NCBI RefSeq assembly: GCF_014529535.1
Contig: NW_023503608.1
Coordinates: 6,250,501-6,314,500, forward strand
Reading direction: 5' to 3'
DNA: 64,000 nt
Source: Bradysia coprophila
Lineage: Eukaryota > Arthropoda > Insecta > Diptera > Sciaridae
Shown here: positions 61,101 through 64,000 of the stretch, in pieces
How positions within the stretch are numbered: position 1 is the first letter of the stretch
Layout: every line of letters begins with the position of its first letter
The notes under the pieces: generated by a model
Told to the model about the DNA's origin: nothing
Seen by the model: only the letters and a program-made list of their open reading frames with translations
Database searches by the model: none
Program-made: the position numbers and the translations under genes

Positions 61101-61845
61101 ATTTTTTTAGAGAATGTCGTTGTGAACTTGCAATGCAGAATATTTGACAGTAAGACATTTGAAATGTTAAAGACTGTACTACAAAATAGTCAACATCAGC
61201 CAAAGCCATTCACTAATTCAGGTCATCGTCGTCGACATCGATACCTGGCTGGTTTTTAAACGAGCCTTAGCTTTGTGTAATTCTTTGTTTTGTTAAAATC
61301 CCAAGTTTACTGTAAACTGTAAAAACTTTAAGATTTGTTTTAATATTGATACTGACGATACTGACGAATTGATTTGTCGAGCGAAAAAAATAATAATATA
61401 AAATCTTAAATTCGTAAAGTCGATAATATTTCAGCTGAAATATTTAAATATTTATTAGCTTTGTACGATTTACTCTGAAACTTTTCTAAAATGATTATCG
61501 TTATCGCTTTGTTGAAAGGTAATTTATTTGTTACAACCTTTCGATTAAGCCATGCGTAAAATCAATTTCATTTATAGTAAATACAGTCACATTTTTGGTT
61601 TATTTAAGATCTGATTTTTCTAGACCCACTTATTCTGACAGCTATTTTAGGGTATTTTAGGGTATGTTGGATTCTAGCGGCCTTTCTAATTGAATAAAAC
61701 TACGTTCTGTCTTCGCTATATTTCGGGCATTGTTTAGGCACTTCTTCAGGCTATATTCAAAAAATTAAAAGGAAAAAACATTTCAAAATGAACTTAAAAA
61801 CTAATCATAAACTGTCAGGTACTATTAACCTTTCTGACAGTTTAT
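58188..61845. other. Gene-free AT-rich stretch
   Basis: 3.6 kb without a supported gene on either strand. A patch at 60530-60870 is enriched in ACCTG and CAGGT words in both orientations (for example GACCTGAATTTTCAGGTCAT) and may be a decayed palindromic repeat. The rest shows nothing. Confidence 0.45.
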
Positions 61846-61995
61846 CTTCTTCTTCTTTTTCAGCCTATTTCTATCCACTGCTGGACGTAGGCCTCCCCAA
61901 TTCTCTTCCATTCCGAATGATCCGTTGCCACTGATTGCCAATTTGCGCCTGCAATTCGCTTTATACTATTATTCCATCTCTCTGGTGGTCTGGGA
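61846..61995 (-). mobile_element. 3' fragment of a non-LTR retrotransposon
   Basis: On the minus strand the frame reads RPPERWNNSIKRIAG, then VATDHSEWKRIGEAYVQQW, then a stop at 61860-61862. The tail that follows is AAAAAGAAGAAGAAGA. The RPPxRW...W...A.DR..W...GEAYVQQW pattern is the C-terminal end of the reverse-transcriptase polyprotein in widespread insect non-LTR elements. The copy is 5'-truncated near 61995, where another inverted-repeat element begins. It is inactive. Confidence 0.75.
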
Positions 61996-62012
61996 CAAAA
62001 GCCCAAAAAACC

Positions 62013-62193
62013 AATGAAAGTACAAGCCAGGTATGGTATGTCCATACAAACCTGAGGAAATAGCGATTTCACATACAAAAAAACTCACCTTTCAATTATT
62101 TTCATTGGAGGTGAGTTTGTTTATATGAAATTGCTATTTCCTCCGCTCCATACAAATTTTTGACATTAGACCATACCTGAGTATACTTTCATT
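62013..62193. repeat. 181-bp palindromic element next to the retroelement
   Basis: The left arm starts AATGAAAGTACAAGCCAGGT and passes AGGAAATAGCGATTTCA and AAACTCACCT. The right arm is the reverse complement, from AGGTGAGTTT to CATACCTGAGTATACTTTCATT. The spacer is only about 20 bp. Confidence 0.75.
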
Positions 62194-62670
62194 ACAAAAA
62201 AAAATTCAACATCAAGACTGTCACAATTGTGGGTCTAGAAATTAATTAGAATCTCTTGAAAACAAAAATGAGACAATTCCTTATCTTTTTTTTAAATGTT
62301 GATATTGGATTGATTTCTTCCCTCAATGAATTCTTTCGCAGTACAAGTGCAAGAACGATGTCGTTTTTACTACACATTTGATATTATTGATTTAAAATTG
62401 TCTAAATTTTACTATTCTGTTACTGACTACCATACTTCATTTAACTAACAATTCAATTATATCAGAAGTTATCTATTACATACTATGGAGTATGGTTGTC
62501 CTAAACTTTGCGTGATCCGTGAACGCGAATTGTTTTCTACAAAAAAGCTCTTAGTTTTTTATCAGGCCACTTCCATTTAACAGCTTTTATAATTTTCCAT
62601 ATCAATCTGTTAGAAACTAACATCGGTCTATTCCATAACTGCGTCATCGTAAGCTTATCATTTAACTCTT

Positions 62671-62990
62671 ATTTTGGTCAAGTCGTGTTCTGCATACCAG
62701 TTTTTACCACTTTCCTCGCCACTTTCTTTACATTTTGGCCAAGTCAAGTTCCATATACCAGTTTTTACCATTTTTTCATATATATTTTGGTCAAGTCACG
62801 TTCCGCACACCATTTTCTATACAATTTGGTCAAGTCATGTTTCGTATACCAGTTTTTCCCACTTTCTGGACATTTTGGTCAATTCACGTTCCATTTACCA
62901 GTTTGCACATATTTTGGTCAGGTCACGTCGTTATTCCAATTTTTAGGTCCGTCCCACTTTCCATATTTTGGTCAAGTTCAAGTCATAGTC
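62671..62990. repeat. Tandem array of ~40-60-bp units (TTTTGGTCAAGTCACGTTCC)
   Basis: Seven diverged units each begin ATTTTGGTCAAGTCACGTTC and continue with CATACCAGTTTTTACCACTT. Starts are near 62671, 62734, 62787, 62826, 62873, 62913 and 62967. The unit length varies from about 40 to 61 bp. All three forward frames are open across much of the array, a by-product of the repeats, and no gene is called. Confidence 0.8.
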
Positions 62991-63436
62991 CTGATATATC
63001 GCTCAGTACAAAGAATTGAAAAAAGTAACGTTTGCTTAATATAATGTAAAAGTAAAATTGACTTTGTGTGTAACATCTTTCGATACTAAAATAGAAACAT
63101 CCCAAAAGTCGATAAAAAGATCCTACGTGGATCGCAATTGTCGTCATGTATTATTTCAGCTTTTATATTATATTTTGAATGGTTTATGGTCCCACGCCTT
63201 CCGGATATTTTCAATGCATTGGGGTAATTGGCTTTTATCGGGTTTAAAAGGCGTAAAACGTTTGTAGAAAAGTGTGCAAGTATAATTTATTTAAACAAGG
63301 CTTGGTGTTCTATAGTGACGAGACTATTAAAAAAAAAATATTTGTTCAAGTATCAAGTTCATTCGTGGAGCCACTTCACATCTTAGGAAATTCAACGACA
63401 CTTGTTCAAACATTACGAGCTTTCGATTCGCGTCGA

Positions 63437-63444
63437 TATAAATA
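63437..63444 (+). promoter_or_regulatory. TATA box of the lipocalin gene
   Basis: TATAAATAG stands about 28 bp before GCATCAATTGG, a plausible initiator near 63466. The start codon follows at 63609, giving a 5' UTR of about 140 bp. Confidence 0.6.
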
Positions 63445-63608
63445 GCACAATTTTTATTTCTTGCATCAATTGGTTGTCGTAAAGACGTTCGGTACATTTG
63501 GTATTATATTGCGCACAAGGCACGAAATTAGTTGATTTTAAAATTGATTTAATTTTCGGCAGATAAATCATCAGAAAGTCGAATTTTATATCCTAAAATT
63601 GTTTCACG

Positions 63609-64000
63609 ATGAAAGTGCTATTTTACTTGTTTGTCGTTATTTTCGCGAAAATTGACGCCCGAGTATTTCAGGGTCAATGTCGTAGCATTCCAGCACCAGT
63701 CGTCCAATCTTTCAATTTTGGGAAATATATGGGAATCTGGTATGAGGTACGCAATATTGAAAATTAATATCTTTCGCAATACTAGACTCAGCATTTTTTT
63801 TTTGTTAAAAGATTTTGTGGTATGACGACGAATATGAAACATTTGATGAATGTCTTCAATTCACTTACACCGAAACATCAACCTGCCCAGAAGAAAATAC
63901 TTTTAGCACGAAACTGAAACTACAGACTCCTACGGACAATTATGTGGGGCAGCAGGTTTACACTGGAGTTGGTAAACAGATTAACGGTGGTAAACTTGGC
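63609..64000 (+). CDS. Secreted lipocalin (apolipoprotein D-like), partial at window end
   Basis: Carrier of small hydrophobic ligands in the extracellular fluid. Exon 1 is 63609-63746 (46 codons, donor GTACGC). Exon 2 starts at 63812 after AAAAG and is open to the window edge. A signal peptide (1-18, MKVLFYLFVVIFAKIDA) precedes a mature start near RVFQGQC. The first lipocalin signature is FNFGKYMGIWYE, with the invariant G-x-W and Tyr-Glu. Exon 2 begins ILWYDDEYETFDECLQFTYT, carrying cysteines typical of insect lipocalins. The second and third lipocalin motifs must lie beyond 64000. Family certain; subfamily not. Confidence 0.88.

Noticed and set aside
62674-63044. Three overlapping open frames of 90-119 codons
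   Set aside because: All three forward frames are open across a tandem array. The translations repeat periodically and differ by frame, so the openness is an artefact of the repeat.

Overview
This window is intron-rich, AT-rich animal nuclear DNA, almost certainly from an insect and most probably a fly (Diptera). Introns are mostly 55-70 bp with GT-AG ends, core promoters are of TATA type, and the genes are classical insect ones. The troponin C looks like the stretch-activation isoform of insect flight muscle. Species cannot be fixed from the sequence alone.

Layout. The first 2.5 kb are repeats. A troponin C gene (minus, 2484-3345) is followed by about 10 kb of repeats, dominated by a 3.0-kb element with ~790-bp inverted arms (6038-9069). 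From 14182 to 27156 lies a complete five-transmembrane prominin gene (plus, 17 coding exons and two alternative last exons). After 5 kb of repeats come NDC80, the kinetochore microtubule-binding protein (minus, 32711-34632), and the MYST acetyltransferase MOF/KAT8 (plus, 36982-39277), arranged head to head 2.3 kb apart. An unrecognised secreted cysteine-rich protein with dibasic sites follows (minus, 40878-42388). Next are 6 kb of nested repeats, a tRNA-Phe(GAA) gene (minus, 48600-48671), geranylgeranyl diphosphate synthase (minus, 50792-53637) and SRP19 (plus, 55097-55686). About 8 kb of repeat-bearing DNA leads to the first two exons of a lipocalin, cut off by the window end (plus, 63609-64000).

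The genes do not form one pathway. They are unrelated housekeeping or tissue genes scattered among transposon debris.

The most distinctive property of the window is its density of palindromic (foldback/MITE-like) elements: at least fifteen, from 43 bp to 3 kb. Several have readable target-site duplications, and some are nested inside others. One family with ends reading CAGGGCCTA-like carries short tandem repeats that differ completely from copy to copy. Another family (CACGRCAGAGTAAA ends, 8-bp duplications) has a 43-bp copy that is essentially two terminal repeats back to back. A further dispersed ~190-bp repeat occurs at least seven times.

All exon models were built by hand from splice signals, reading phase and recognised family motifs. 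No database search was possible, so family names rest on sequence motifs recognised by eye.
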